The notes under the pieces were generated by a model that was not told the origin of the DNA, did not search any database, and saw nothing but the letters and a program-made list of their open reading frames with translations. 64,000 nucleotides of DNA from Zelonia costaricensis (taxonomy: Eukaryota; Euglenozoa; Kinetoplastea; Trypanosomatida; Trypanosomatidae): positions 1-64,000 of the forward strand of contig JASAOO010003560.1 in NCBI GenBank assembly GCA_030849075.1, given 5' to 3'. The position numbers were made by a program, and so were the translations under genes. Positions 1-9,588 of the stretch are shown here, piece after piece (position 1 is the first letter of the stretch; the number at the start of each line of letters is the position of its first letter).

Positions 1-1
1 C

Positions 2-55
2 ATGTCGGAGAAGAAGGAGCGCGTGCCGGCCCCGAAGAGCGCCCCGAAGAAGTAG
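2..55 (+). CDS. C-terminal end of an upstream gene (partial)
   Basis: The frame from position 2 ends in TAG at 53-55 and encodes a short Lys/Pro-rich tail ending in PKSAPKK. Nearly every codon ends in G or C, as in the other coding regions here, and the sequence changes abruptly to low-complexity spacer after the stop. This suggests the end of a real gene whose body lies upstream of the window. An ATG at 2-4 is in frame but is probably internal. No family can be assigned from 17 residues. Confidence 0.45.
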   Translation: MSEKKERVPAPKSAPKK

Positions 56-994
56 GCGCATCTTTGAATGTGTGCGTGTGTACGGCTTTGAGGGCCAGCG
101 AGGGCGCACGCGTCCCCGTCTCTGTCCCATGGCCGTAAACGGCTGCTTCGAAGAGGTTTCCTTTCTGATGCTTTTGCTTTGTTTTCTTTGAGTCTCTCTC
201 CTTAGGAAAACACACACATACACACACACACACACACACAAAGACAGACGCACAACGAAGCGGGTGAGTCGCTGCGTGATGGCTTGCCGAGGCGGGCGCG
301 ATTTCGATAGTGCGTCTCCGCGGCCCCGCACGACGAGCCCACGAGAACGGAGAAAAGGGGGCAGAAGAAGGGGAGTGGGGGTGTGTGTGGAGGGCCCCTC
401 TCCTCTGTCCCCTTCCACCCGGCTCCCACTCCTTCGAAGCGTCGTCCTTTCCCCTTGACGTGGCAGGCGGAACGGCAAAGGGCTCCTCCTACTCCACGCC
501 GAGGGGAGCAGAGCAGCGGCTCTATCCGTTTCTGGGTGCTCTTCCTGTCCCCTGAGACACAGCGTCAGCTGCAATGGCGCTGGTTACTGCAGGTGCGTGC
601 GTGTGTGTGTGCGTGGTGTTTTGAACGGCATGGTTGTCTGTGTGTCCGCTGCTGCCGCTCCTGCTCCCGCTGCTGCATTTCTCTGCTCTCTTTCTCTCCC
701 TACTACGACTACTACGCACCCGTCTTGCTCTCTGTTCTCTTTTACTGCCTCGTCGCCTCGCAGAGTGGCTCGCGGACGTTCCACTTCTCCGCACAGCAGA
801 CCCCCCCCCTCCCCCCCCACAACAGAGCGCCGCGACCCACAGCGCAGCCCGCTCGCCCTCCCTATTCAGGATCGCCTTTTTTTTTTTTCTCCACCTCGCT
901 GCTGGCGCCTTTACAGCGCCGCCAGGCGTACAGGCGAAGCGAGCAGTCTACCCCCCGCTTTCCTTTCTGCCTCGTCTCCTGCACCAACAAAAAA
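56..994. other. intergenic spacer / 5' UTR with CA and TG repeats
   Basis: No convincing gene. The region holds a CA dinucleotide tract (about 211-240), a TG-rich stretch near 596-615 and pyrimidine-rich DNA leading to the acceptor of the next gene. The long open frame that covers part of it is the read-through extension of the kinesin-MORN frame. It translates to low-complexity sequence unlike the body of that gene. Confidence 0.6.
875..916 (+). promoter_or_regulatory. probable spliced-leader acceptor for the kinesin-MORN gene
   Basis: A run of twelve T residues starting at 877 continues as a pyrimidine-rich tract to the dinucleotide AG at 915-916, about 78 bases upstream of the ATG at 995. 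Kinetoplastid mRNAs receive their spliced leader at the first AG after such a tract. The exact site is an inference. Confidence 0.5.
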
Positions 995-3154
995 ATGTGC
1001 GCGGCTGTCATACCGCCGTCGATCCACCCGCCGGTGGTGGACCGCCTGCGCATCGCCGTGCGCGAGCGGCCGGCCTCTGACGAGGAGGTGCCGCTGACGC
1101 AAGTCACGCTGCGCGCGGACCAGGACAAGCTTGTCGCCTACGCACCCAACTCCGCAGACGGGCTCATGTACGACTTTGACTACTTCTACCCGCAAAACGC
1201 CCGGCAGGATGACGTCTTCCGCACGGTGGGGTTTGAGATGGTGGACCTCGTCATGGGTGGGCTCAGCGCCAACTGCATCGCCACGGGCTACGCCGAGACG
1301 GGCAAGACGCACACCCTCTTCGGCAGCCCAAACGAGGCGGGGCTCATCCAGGACACGGTGCGCGAGCTCTTCCGCCGCCTCGAGGCCCAGACAAAGACGC
1401 ACGAGTACAGTGTTGGTCTCTCGTACTGGGAAATGAACTGCAACGGCGTGCACGACAACCTGATCGACGATGAGGTCACTGACGCGGCGGCTGAGTCCGC
1501 GGCTGCGAGCAGCCCGGGGCGGGGCCACGCGGTCTACCGCGACGGTTTCGGCCGTCTGTACCTCTCCAACATCACGGAGGTGCCCGTCGAAGACTTCGCA
1601 GCCTTCGAGGCACTGCTGGACGAGGGCAACGACCGGCGCGTGCGGCGCGGGTATGCGCGGCAGTTTCGCTGGCACGGCTTCGTGCAGCTTTCCTTGATGA
1701 CGGTCGACAAGCAGGAAGGTGAGCAGTGCGTACTGCGCCGCGTCACGTTTGTGCACACTAAAGGCTCGGAGCGCGTCGGCGCGAACAAGGCGCCAAAGCA
1801 GGTGTTGCGCGAGGGCAGCCAGGTGAACGTGAGCAGCACCCTGCTGAATGCCGCCGTGATTCACTCGCTCGAGTACCGGGCGAAACGGGCGGCACACTGC
1901 CGCACGCAGACGGGCCTGCACCGCCTCATCCAGAGCAGCGAGTCCTTCTTCATGGAGTGCCGCTACACGCAGGTAATGTCGCAGCTCATGTGCGGCCACG
2001 AGGCCTGCTTCGTCATCGGGTGCGTGGACCCCCTCTCCTACATGGAGACAGCCGAGACGCTCGAGAACCTGCAGCTCTACCGCAATCTGCTCGCCGCCTG
2101 CGTGCCGGTCGTCACCGCCTCGGCGCGTGGCCGGCTGCTGCGGCAGCTGCGCACGATGGAGATGGCGCTCGGCGACGAGGAGGCGCTGCAGTCCATCTAC
2201 CTCAGCGCCTCGGGCCGCCCACACACGGAGCGCGAGGAGGCCCTCCTCGCCCTGCGCGGCAAGCTCGAGACGTGGGCCGGCGGGTCGGCCCCGGCAGCGC
2301 CGCGCCGCGCGGCCCCGAAGTCCGCCTCGAGCCATCGCGGCGTCGACGCCGAGGGCCGCAGCGTGCGCAACGTTGTCTTCCTCAACGCCGCCAAGACGGC
2401 CACGTACGAGGGACAGTGGAAGGGCACCGTCTTCGACGGCTACGGCGTGCACATCCAGTCGAACTTCAAGTACCGCGGCGACTTCCGCGACGGCCGGCGG
2501 GAGGGGCGCGGCACCCTCTCGCTGCGCGAAAACAAGGACGCGCCGTACCAGCGCGTCTACGAGGGCGAGTGGCTCGGCGGGCAGCGCGACGGCCGCGGCA
2601 CGCAGTGGAGCGACAACGGCGACGTCTACGAGGGCGACTTCGCCGCGGACGAGCGGCACGGGCTCGGCAAGCTGTTTCTGGCCAACGGCGACATCATTGA
2701 AGGCAGCTTCAGCCACGACCGGTGCGAGGGCTGGGCGGTGCTGCGGCTGACAGACGGCGACTGGTTCGAGGGCTACTGGATGGCGGGCGAGCGCGAGGGT
2801 CCTGGCGTGTGGCACTACGTGAGCCGCCAGCGGTGCCTACGCGGCGAGTGGCACCACAGCAAGGCGGTGCTCGGCACGATGGAGGACGACGTGGAGAAGG
2901 CGGACGACAGCACCGGCCTCTTCATTCCACGGCTAGCGCTGCTGAACAGCGAGGCCGTGCTAGGCGAGCAGCGGGAGCGGCTGATGGAGAAGCGCCGGCT
3001 CGAGTGTGCCGCCGTGGGCAAGGCGTGGCTCGACTACGCCGCGATGGATAAGCGCGGCGCCGAGGCGGCGGCGGCCGCGGCGTCACCGAGGACCGCCAGC
3101 GAGCAGGCCGAGCCTGCGGACGGCAACGCCGTCTACGGACTGGAAATCGAATAG
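995..3154 (+). CDS. kinesin-like protein with C-terminal MORN repeats
   Basis: 719 residues. The ATG at 995 was chosen because upstream in-frame sequence is low-complexity UTR and a strong splice acceptor lies at 915. Residues about 20-390 resemble a kinesin motor. The P-loop is intact (GYAETGKTHTL, residues 98-108), and an N-x-S-rich helix followed by an Y-R/L-x-RL-type helix is recognisable around 275-320. The switch I SSRSH motif is replaced (RQFRWHGF, 222-229). Switch II has lost the catalytic-type DLAG Asp but keeps GSER (FVHTKGSER, 252-260). Residues about 470-640 hold six MORN repeats of the YEGxW/F...GxG type, the family linked to membrane or cytoskeletal scaffolds. The motor may bind nucleotide but hydrolyse it poorly. 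Kinesin homology is confident, activity is not, and localisation is unknown. Confidence 0.85.
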   Translation: MCAAVIPPSIHPPVVDRLRIAVRERPASDEEVPLTQVTLRADQDKLVAYAPNSADGLMYDFDYFYPQNARQDDVFRTVGFEMVDLVMGGLSANCIATGYAETGKTHTLFGSPNEAGLIQDTVRELFRRLEAQTKTHEYSVGLSYWEMNCNGVHDNLIDDEVTDAAAESAAASSPGRGHAVYRDGFGRLYLSNITEVPVEDFAAFEALLDEGNDRRVRRGYARQFRWHGFVQLSLMTVDKQEGEQCVLRRVTFVHTKGSERVGANKAPKQVLREGSQVNVSSTLLNAAVIHSLEYRAKRAAHCRTQTGLHRLIQSSESFFMECRYTQVMSQLMCGHEACFVIGCVDPLSYMETAETLENLQLYRNLLAACVPVVTASARGRLLRQLRTMEMALGDEEALQSIYLSASGRPHTEREEALLALRGKLETWAGGSAPAAPRRAAPKSASSHRGVDAEGRSVRNVVFLNAAKTATYEGQWKGTVFDGYGVHIQSNFKYRGDFRDGRREGRGTLSLRENKDAPYQRVYEGEWLGGQRDGRGTQWSDNGDVYEGDFAADERHGLGKLFLANGDIIEGSFSHDRCEGWAVLRLTDGDWFEGYWMAGEREGPGVWHYVSRQRCLRGEWHHSKAVLGTMEDDVEKADDSTGLFIPRLALLNSEAVLGEQRERLMEKRRLECAAVGKAWLDYAAMDKRGAEAAAAAASPRTASEQAEPADGNAVYGLEIE

Positions 3155-4184
3155 CCGCCGCTGTGGAGAAGGAAAGGGCTCGAGGTGTATGTGACGATGC
3201 GATGGCTGTACCAAACTGCAGCGCACGGCATTCGCGTGCCTCCTCCTCGCGCTGCAGAGTGTTACAGGCAGCGTGACTACGACCCCGTCCGCCTCGCTGA
3301 CCCCTCACGTGTTGTGGTGGTTTGTTGTGTTGCGCTGTGTGTTGTGTGTTGTGTGTTGTGTGTGTGTGTGTGTTGGTGTGGCTGAAGTACGGATGTAAGC
3401 ATCATGTACACTACGGAGCGCCTGCCAGGCCTCCCCGGTTTCGTTGTCACGTTTCCGTCTTGTTTCCCCCTTGCTCTCTCTTCCGCCTTTGTGCGGGGGC
3501 TGCTGCTCGCCGGAGCAGACGTGTCTCGACGACGTTCGCCCTCTTGCGCAGAGCGCAAGGTCTGCTCGACAGACTCAATCTTGGCCGGTGACGTGCTGTC
3601 ACCAGCGTTTTCACTATGAAGCCGCACCACACAAGCCACAGCTCAAGCAAGAAGAGATACTGAGCACAATTCTGCGTCTGCCGTGGCCTTGCGGAGCAAG
3701 CCCCCCCGCGAGCGCGGGTCTAACCTGGGCTTGTATTTGTGTATGTGTGTGTATGTGTGGACGCGCACGTGGTGTGGTGCATCAGTGCAACTAAAAGAGC
3801 AGCACCCCTTCCTCGCCAGGCACAGAGGAAGCGTTGCGGTGTTCAGACTCACACGCGGCAGTCTCGCTGATGTCTATGATACTGTCGTGTGCGGTGCGGG
3901 TGCATTAGCAACAGCTCCTCTAGCACGTCTCGTGTGCTCACGCCACGGCTGTGATCACTTCCGCCCACCTCTCCCCCACACTTCCTTTCATCCGCCGCTT
4001 CTCGCTTCTCTCTCTCCCCCCCCTTGGCCTTGCTCTCCGCACGCTTGGACGGTGGTTGCTTTATAATGTCCTCCAGTGTGCACATCAACACACACACACA
4101 CACATAGGAACAAGCAGAGGAGTACCCCTTTCCCTTTTTTGTCCCCACCCTCGTTCGTCGTGTACGAGTTGGGTTCGGGTACAC
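3155..4184. other. intergenic spacer with TG/TTG and CA repeats
   Basis: No supported gene. About 3305-3378 is a TG/TTG-rich tract, a further TG stretch lies near 3735-3760, and a short CA tract lies at about 4089-4105. Small open frames here lack the GC-rich third positions seen in real genes nearby. The final part is pyrimidine-rich and ends in a candidate splice acceptor. Confidence 0.6.
4121..4168 (+). promoter_or_regulatory. candidate spliced-leader acceptor for the TPR-like gene
   Basis: A C/T-rich tract (about 4125-4150) is followed by AG at 4167-4168, only 16 bases before the ATG at 4185. Such a short leader is possible in kinetoplastids, but an upstream site is equally possible. Confidence 0.3.
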
Positions 4185-6458
4185 ATGGACTCCCTGTCGC
4201 GCGTCGCCTACGGGCCGTCACCGCCGCCGGCGGACACCAAGGGCTCGCAGCGCGGCCGTAGTGCGGGTCGGCTGCAGCGCGCCGTGTCGCCCACGTCGAC
4301 CCGCGCGGATGGCGCAAAGGCGGCCTCCGCGCCGTCCCGCAAGCGCGAGGCCCGCCGACTCGTCGAGGAGTACTGGCAGTCGGTTTGGCACGCACACCAC
4401 GACCCCCCCCTGTACCACAGCTTCTCGGACCGCTACGGCGGCGCCAAGGGCATCCCGTACGCGGCGCGCAAGGCCGCCGTCGCGGCGCGGGTCGCGGCTG
4501 GTGCGGCGCGGTACAGCTCCAGCGTGACGGAGTGCCTCGCCGCGGCCGACGCCGCCTTTGCGGACGGCCAGCTTTCCGACGCGCAGGCGCGGCTCGAGCA
4601 CGCCTTGACGGTGCTGCAGAACAGCGCCGAGGGCAGCGGGCTGCGCACCGTTACCGCCCTGACGGAGTTTCGCGGCGACAGCGCCGAGGACGTGCAGCGG
4701 GCATACTGGGTGGCCGAGGTGCTGCGCCGCCTCGGCACGCTGGAGCTTATTCGCGGGCACTACGCCGAGGCGCGCGAACTGCTGAACGGCAGCATCACCG
4801 CCGACCCGCTCCACCTCGACAGCTACCTGCTCCGCGCCTCCTGCTGCGAGGCGCTGCGATGCTTCGCGGAGGCCTACGACGACTACGCCAAGTACATGAA
4901 GATGGCCGAGCCCTCCATGGAGGTGCTCGCGCACAGCGGCAAGTGCGCCGCGGAGGCGGGGCTGTCCGAAGTGGCCAAGACGCAGCTGCAGCGCCTTCTC
5001 ACACTTTCTGAGGGCGTCCTTGCTGGGACCGCCGCGGACGAGCATTTCACGGCCGCGATGAGCCCGAACAGCACGTACGGTGCCAGCTCGCTGTCGGTGC
5101 CGCCACTCGCTGGCGTCGCGTGGGCGGCCGGCTCCATGACGCTGCCGGGCAGCGCCGCCGACGCTTCGTCATACGTCGACCTGCTGCGCAGTGCCTGTGC
5201 CTTCTACGTCACGCACGCCTACTTTTACCTCGGCTTCGTGGCCGAGGCGGAGGCGGCGACAGCCCCCGCCGTCACGGGCGAGGCCGCCGCGCTGCGCCGC
5301 CGGGCGACGGCCTACTACGGCGTCGCCGTGCGCAACGCCGACTACGTGCAGTCGTACGAGGACAGCGTGCGCCGCTCGATGGCGGCCGGCGACTTCGCCC
5401 TGGCGCGGCACCTGCTGCGCTACTTGCAGAAGATGAACCCGCACCGTGCTAGCTACTTCCTGGACGCCGCCTCCGCCTGCCGCGCGGAGGGCGATGTGCA
5501 GGGCGAGCTGAGGGCTCTGTCGGCGGCGCTAGACCGCCAGCAGACCGTGACGGAGCGCCGCGCCACCCTCTTCGCCCGCGGCGCCGTGCACGCGGATGAG
5601 CTGCGGGACTGGTCGCGTGCGATTCGCGACTTCACGCTGCTGCTCGCCACGCCCGCCGGCCCGCAGCCGAGCACGTCGGCCAGCGGGGCCGCGGTGGACT
5701 GGTGCACGCCGCTGGCGCTGGTGCGGCGTGCGGCGGCGTATCGGCACCGCCAGAAGGAGGGCAGCCGCACGGGCCTGCTGCAGCGCGAGGACGAGGAGGC
5801 GGCGCTCACCGACTACGCCGCCTTCCTCGAGGCGCTCGAGGCGATAATGGTGGCGACGCGGTGCGATGCGGCGGACGTGCCGGAGTTGTGCCAGCCACAC
5901 CACGTCATCGCGGCCCTCCTCGTGCTGGCGAACGGCGCGTACCACCGCCACCAGCACTCCAGCGCGGTGCGCTACTTTTGCCGGGCCATCGCCCTGGGGT
6001 GGCGGCCCGAGTCGTCCATGCCGGCGCTGCTGCCGCCGGAGGAGCGGCTGACCGACCAGCTCTACACGTCCATGGCGCACCACGTCATGGCCATCTACCC
6101 GCCAGGGGACGACATGTTCCGCGTGCCGTACGAGGTGCGCGAGGCCACGACCATGTCGCTGTCCAACTCCATCTCCGCCGCCGCCGAGGTGCGCCGCACC
6201 ACCAAGCTCGGGGACCGTGCGAACGCTGGCGCGACGCGCAGCTACGGCGCGGAGGGGGAGCGCAGCGGGTTCGCCTGCCTGCCGCTGATGTACGCGATGG
6301 TGGACCAGCGGTACCAGCAGCTGCGCGCCCTCGAGCCGACCTTTTTCTCCGCCATCGAGGACGCCTTTCTCGACGCGTGGGAGCCGTACCGGTCCGAGGT
6401 GGAGCGGCTCAAGGAGGAGGCCCTGTCCACGCGCGCGGGTCGGCGCGGCAAGCGCTGA
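4185..6458 (+). CDS. TPR-like helical repeat protein
   Basis: 757 residues from the ATG at 4185; sequence upstream of it in frame is spacer-like. The first 70 residues are basic, Ser/Pro/Arg-rich and probably disordered. The rest is Ala/Leu-rich helical hairpins with TPR character. The clearest units are around residues 183-250 (GHYAEARELLNGSITADP and a following DDYAKYM helix), about 460-490 (a DWSRAIRDF unit) and about 578-610 (HSSAVRYFCRAIALG). The C-terminus is basic (GRRGKR). TPR arrays act as protein-binding scaffolds, so a role in a multiprotein complex is inferred only from that. No membrane segments or catalytic motifs are visible. I cannot name an orthologue. It sits between the kinesin-MORN gene and the RNA helicase without obvious functional linkage. 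Confidence 0.75.
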   Translation: MDSLSRVAYGPSPPPADTKGSQRGRSAGRLQRAVSPTSTRADGAKAASAPSRKREARRLVEEYWQSVWHAHHDPPLYHSFSDRYGGAKGIPYAARKAAVAARVAAGAARYSSSVTECLAAADAAFADGQLSDAQARLEHALTVLQNSAEGSGLRTVTALTEFRGDSAEDVQRAYWVAEVLRRLGTLELIRGHYAEARELLNGSITADPLHLDSYLLRASCCEALRCFAEAYDDYAKYMKMAEPSMEVLAHSGKCAAEAGLSEVAKTQLQRLLTLSEGVLAGTAADEHFTAAMSPNSTYGASSLSVPPLAGVAWAAGSMTLPGSAADASSYVDLLRSACAFYVTHAYFYLGFVAEAEAATAPAVTGEAAALRRRATAYYGVAVRNADYVQSYEDSVRRSMAAGDFALARHLLRYLQKMNPHRASYFLDAASACRAEGDVQGELRALSAALDRQQTVTERRATLFARGAVHADELRDWSRAIRDFTLLLATPAGPQPSTSASGAAVDWCTPLALVRRAAAYRHRQKEGSRTGLLQREDEEAALTDYAAFLEALEAIMVATRCDAADVPELCQPHHVIAALLVLANGAYHRHQHSSAVRYFCRAIALGWRPESSMPALLPPEERLTDQLYTSMAHHVMAIYPPGDDMFRVPYEVREATTMSLSNSISAAAEVRRTTKLGDRANAGATRSYGAEGERSGFACLPLMYAMVDQRYQQLRALEPTFFSAIEDAFLDAWEPYRSEVERLKEEALSTRAGRRGKR

Positions 6459-7602
6459 TGCGGCCGGCAACGTTGGCTCCTTTTTTTTTTTGCGATGTAC
6501 ATTCGGTGCTCGGCAACAAGCACTGCCACTGTGCCGTTTTCGTGGTGCTTTTTTGGATTTCACTCACTCCGTCTCTGCCTGCTCCGCTATTCCGCCCCCC
6601 CCCTTCGCCTCTCGTGCCCTAGCATGTTTGTGCGTGTGTGTTTGTGTGTTGGGGAAAAAAGTTCGAACAAGCGTGCATGAGAGGTTCGCGTCGCCGCGGT
6701 GTCGATTTGTTGGTGCCGTTCACGTCGGCCCCTCCCCCTCCTCCGTTTTCCTCTCCCCACACACACCTTGGTCAGGTCACCGAGTGCCGTCCGACGCGCG
6801 CGCCGGCACACGGAAAGGAGGAGGAGAGCGAGCCCTCCTCGAGTGCTATGAGATGTAAAGCGCATGCACGCACGCACTTCGCGAACTTGTGAAGCGTCAC
6901 TTTGCTTGTACCGAGTATCACACCTCAAAAGTGGATTTGTTTTCTCACCTTCCACGATCACCGGGCAACCACCTCAACAGCGAACATGACCGATGCTGGG
7001 TGCAGCCGTTGCACGGCTCTGTCGTGCGACGGCTCGAGCACGCTATCTCGCCCGTTGACCTCACCAAAAGCCCCCCTTCCTCTGGCCGCTGAGGCAGCAG
7101 GGAGCACGTCATCCATCGAGAGCGGGGTGGGAAGTGCCGCTCCACATACACTGGGGAGGGACGTGGGGAAAGAAGACTGCTGCTCTCCTACAGCTGCTTC
7201 CTCGCCTCAGCTTCCCAGTCAGCGCGGCGGCACCGCTTGTCGCTGCACGCCTTTCTTTCTTGAGCACACGTGAGTCAGAGACGCCGTCTCGTCCTCGCTT
7301 TTCCTCGCCACTGCACAACTGCCCTCTCGCTTGTACTCCCACCCTCCCTTCCCCCATCGCCGCCAACGCCGACGGCGGCCAGTCCACAGTTTGTTTTTAT
7401 TTCGCTTCCCCTCCCCACGCTGTTAAAGTCAAGTCTCTCTCTCTATCAGTTCTCTTGTTCTCTTGTGTTCCCCTCCCCTCACCAGTCCTGACCCCACGCT
7501 CCTACACGCGCACCCCCTCTCTGTGCCCCCGCACCTCGCGCTCGACTCTCTCCCCGTACCCCTTCCCCTTCCCCCCTCCCTCTTCCTCCCCGATCAGTTA
7601 TT
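6459..7602. other. intergenic spacer / helicase 5' UTR
   Basis: No gene supported. It contains T and C runs (6480-6490, about 6594-6604), TG repeats near 6625-6650 and a long pyrimidine-rich block from about 7310 to 7595 running up to the helicase ATG. AG dinucleotides at 7427-7428, 7448-7449 and 7596-7597 are all possible trans-splice acceptors; the last would leave only a 5-base leader. Confidence 0.55.
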
Positions 7603-7631
7603 ATGTACAAGGATCCCTCGCAGGGCCAGCC

Positions 7632-7670
<39 letters not shown>

Positions 7671-9295
7671 GCAGATGCAGCAGCAGCCGCAGCAGGATCA
7701 GCAGGCCGGCCAGATGGGCGCCATGGGCGGCTACGGTGGCGGCTACCAGCAGAACCGCCAGTTCGCTGGCGGAAACCGCGGCTTCAACGAGGAGCAGGGC
7801 GGTGGCGGCTACGGCGGCGGCTTCAACCGCAACCTCGGCGGCGGTGGCGGTGGCGGCTTCCGCGGCGGCTACGGCGGCTTCGGCGGCGGCATGCGCGGCC
7901 CGCAGCAGCACATGGCGCCGAACCAGCAGCGCGAGTACGGCGGCAACAACCACTACCACCGCGAGGAGAAGTCCGAGGAGGAGATCTTCAAGGAGCACAC
8001 GCCCGGTATCAACTTCGACCAGTACGAGGCGATTAAGGTGTCCATCACGCCGAACGACGTGGAGCCGGCGGAGTCGTTCGCGACGATGGCGCTCGCCCCG
8101 GCGCTGGCCGAGAACGTGAACCGCTGCCGCTACCAGAAGCCGACGCCGGTGCAGAAGTACGGTATCCCGTGCGTGCTGAACGGCAGCGACCTCATGGCCT
8201 GCGCGCAGACCGGCTCCGGCAAGACTGCCGCCTACCTCATCCCGGCCATCAACTTCATGCTCGTCAACAACCTCAACCGCTCGAAGCCAACCAACAACCA
8301 GGCCGCCCCGTCGGCGCTTGTGCTGTCCCCGACTCGCGAGCTGTCCATTCAGATTTACGAGGAGGGCCGCAAGTTCACGTACCGCACGGGCATCCGCTGC
8401 GTCGTTGTCTACGGCGGTGCCGACCCGCGCCACCAGATCCACGAGCTGACCCGCGGCTGCGGCTTGCTCGTGGCCACGCCCGGCCGCCTGTCCGACATGT
8501 TCACGCGCGGCTACACGCGCTACTCGGACATCCGCTTCCTCGTCCTCGATGAGGCGGATCGCATGCTCGACATGGGCTTTGAGCCGCAGATCCGCGCCAT
8601 TGTGCAGGGCCCCGACAGCGACATGCCCCCGCCCGGCGAGCGCCAGACGCTGCTCTACTCGGCCACCTTCCCGAAGGAGATCCAGCAGCTGGCCCGCGAG
8701 TTCCTCTACCACCACCACTTCCTGCAGGTCGGCCGCGTCGGCTCGACGACGGAGAACATCACGCAGGACGTGCGCTGGGTCGAGGACATGGACAAGCGCG
8801 CGAGCCTCCTCGAGGTGCTGAACGAGCACAACGGCGAGCGCGTCCTTGTCTTCGTCGAGAAGAAGCGTGACGCCGACTACCTCGAGCGCTACCTGCGCCA
8901 GAACCGCATTCCGTGCTCCTCGATTCACGGAGACCGCGTGCAGCGCGAGCGTGAGGAGGCGCTGGACATCTTCAAGAGTGGTGTGTGCCGCGTGCTCGTG
9001 GCCACCGACGTCGCCTCTCGCGGCCTCGACATCCCGAACGTCGCCGTGGTGGTCCAGTACGACCTGCCCAGCAACATCGACGACTACGTGCACCGCATCG
9101 GCCGTACGGGTCGCGCCGGCAAGCGCGGCACGGCCATCTCCTTCTTCAACGACAAGAACCGCAACGTCGTCGACGACCTCATTCCGCTGCTCCGCGAGAC
9201 GAACCAGACGGTGCTGCCGGAGGTGCAGGCGCTGGCCAAAAAGCCCAACGTGCAGAACCAGTCGCGCGGCCGCAACCGCGGCGGCTACGGCGGTC

Positions 9296-9327
<32 letters not shown>

Positions 9328-9410
9328 GGCTACGGCGGCGGCTACGGCGGGCGCGGCGGCTACCGCGGCGGCAACAACGGCGGCTACGGTGGCGGCTTCG
9401 GCGGCAACAA

Positions 9411-9441
<31 letters not shown>

Positions 9442-9588
9442 GGCTACGGCGGCGGCAACGGCGGCGGCTACGGCGGTCGCGGTGGGTACCGCGGTGGCAA
9501 CGGTGGCTTCGGTGGTGGCTACGGCGGCGGCTACGGTGGTGGCGACCGCAACATGCGCTCCGACGTGTTCGGCCAGCAGATGGAGTAG
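7603..9588 (+). CDS. DED1: DEAD-box ATP-dependent RNA helicase, DED1/DDX3 family
   Basis: 661 residues. All core motifs are present: Q motif (KPTPVQ, near 178), motif I AQTGSGKT (201-208), PTREL, TPGRL, motif II DEAD (316-319), motif III SAT (353-355), SRGLD, and motif VI HRIGRTGR (497-504). The MACAQTGSGKT context is typical of the DED1/DDX3/Vasa branch, which unwinds mRNA 5' leaders during translation initiation and joins stress or germ granules. The N-terminus carries a 12-residue polyglutamine run (codons at 7633-7668) and Gly/Phe/Tyr/Arg-rich sequence. The C-terminus from about 555 is a long GGY/GGF/RGG-rich tail, likely RNA-binding and condensate-prone. Leishmania and trypanosome DED1/HEL67-type proteins are the expected orthologues. 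Trypanosomatids can have more than one DED1 paralogue and I cannot tell which this is. Confidence 0.95.
7633..7668 (+). repeat. (CAG)12 tract encoding polyglutamine
   Basis: Twelve uninterrupted CAG codons at the start of the helicase gene, followed by further interrupted CAG/CCG codons to about 7700. A pure trinucleotide run is expected to vary in length between strains. Confidence 0.9.

Noticed and set aside
383..994. 204-residue upstream extension of the kinesin-MORN frame
   Set aside because: It contains T-run and TG-derived residues, and a strong splice acceptor at 915-916 lies inside it, so translation from the upstream ATG is unlikely.
911..2815. 634-residue open frame on the minus strand under the kinesin-MORN gene
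   Set aside because: It is the shadow of a GC3-rich gene; the + strand frame has recognisable domains, and the minus frame is compositionally odd Ala/Val/Arg/His sequence.
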